Source: Microbacteriaceae bacterium
Lineage (GTDB): Bacteria; Actinomycetota; Actinomycetes; Actinomycetales; Microbacteriaceae
NCBI GenBank assembly: GCA_009925875.1
Contig: RFQD01000096.1
Coordinates: 1-5,442, forward strand
DNA length: 5,442 bases
Reading direction: 5' to 3'
Shown here piece after piece: positions 5,420-5,442 of the stretch. Within the stretch, counting starts at the first letter, position 1. Each line of letters opens with the position of its first letter. The notes under the pieces were generated by a model, which saw nothing but the letters and a program-made list of their open reading frames with translations, ran no database searches and was not told the DNA's origin. The position numbers and the translations under genes are program-made.

Positions 5420-5425
5420 TAACCT
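5420..5425 (+). promoter_or_regulatory. Probable leaderless promoter of the divergent gene (-10 box)
   Basis: TAACCT matches TANNNT and is followed by 7 nt and the ATG at 5433. It is separated from the dapE -10 box by only 8 bp. No strong -35 is seen. Confidence 0.5.
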
Positions 5426-5432
5426 GTATGAC

Positions 5433-5442
5433 ATGAGCGCGC
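5433..5442 (+). CDS. Start of a divergent gene, probably dapD (partial)
   Basis: Only ATG AGC GCG and one further base are present, encoding MSA before the window ends. The ATG at 5428 is ruled out because it reaches a stop after two codons, leaving 5433 as the open start, 7 nt after a TANNNT box. In many actinobacteria dapE is divergent from dapD (tetrahydrodipicolinate N-succinyltransferase), which makes the substrate precursor for DapE. That identification is from context alone. Confidence 0.4.

Overview
The window is a compact, moderately G+C-rich actinobacterial (Actinomycetota) chromosomal segment. The assignment rests on gene content and order. It holds a DUF1003 membrane protein, an Mrp-type P-loop ATPase lacking the C-terminal CxxC, a TatB with the actinobacterial post-helix motif, a small SAM O-methyltransferase, a DUF3117 mini-protein, and a dapE start facing another start 33 bp away. 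From memory, this resembles the mrp / tatB / Rv1220c-like methyltransferase / DUF3117 / dapE-dapD neighbourhood of Mycobacterium tuberculosis, but much tighter. GTG starts, tiny intergenic gaps and apparently leaderless promoters also fit an actinobacterium, perhaps a small-genome member of Micrococcales or a freshwater lineage. I cannot place it below phylum with confidence.

Layout. Positions 1-1734, plus strand: the probable last codons of an upstream gene, then the DUF1003 gene and mrp, separated by 4 nt and probably co-transcribed. Positions 1699-2085, minus strand: tatB, whose 3' end overlaps the 3' end of mrp by 36 bp. Positions 2086-2151: a 66-bp divergent control region holding an inverted repeat and a leaderless-type -10 box for tatB. 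Positions 2152-2781, plus strand: the O-methyltransferase. Positions 2805-2835: a perfect 11-bp stem terminator placed almost symmetrically between two convergent genes. Positions 2861-3034, minus strand: the DUF3117 gene. Positions 3122-5399, minus strand: a multi-spanning PIG-V-like glycosyltransferase and dapE, which overlap by 20 bp and run dapE first. Positions 5400-5432: a 33-bp divergent promoter region, with the first codons of another plus-strand gene (probably dapD) at the right edge.

Functionally the genes are mostly housekeeping: Fe-S cluster handling (Mrp), Tat export (TatB), the diaminopimelate/lysine branch needed for peptidoglycan (DapE and probably DapD), and a membrane glycosyltransferase probably acting on cell-envelope glycans. 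I see no mobile element, CRISPR array, tRNA, rRNA or defence system. The most interesting signals are regulatory and architectural: the back-to-back leaderless dapE/dapD promoters, the dyad between tatB and the methyltransferase, the convergent mrp/tatB overlap, and an Mrp with a single cysteine. No previously undescribed multi-gene system is evident.
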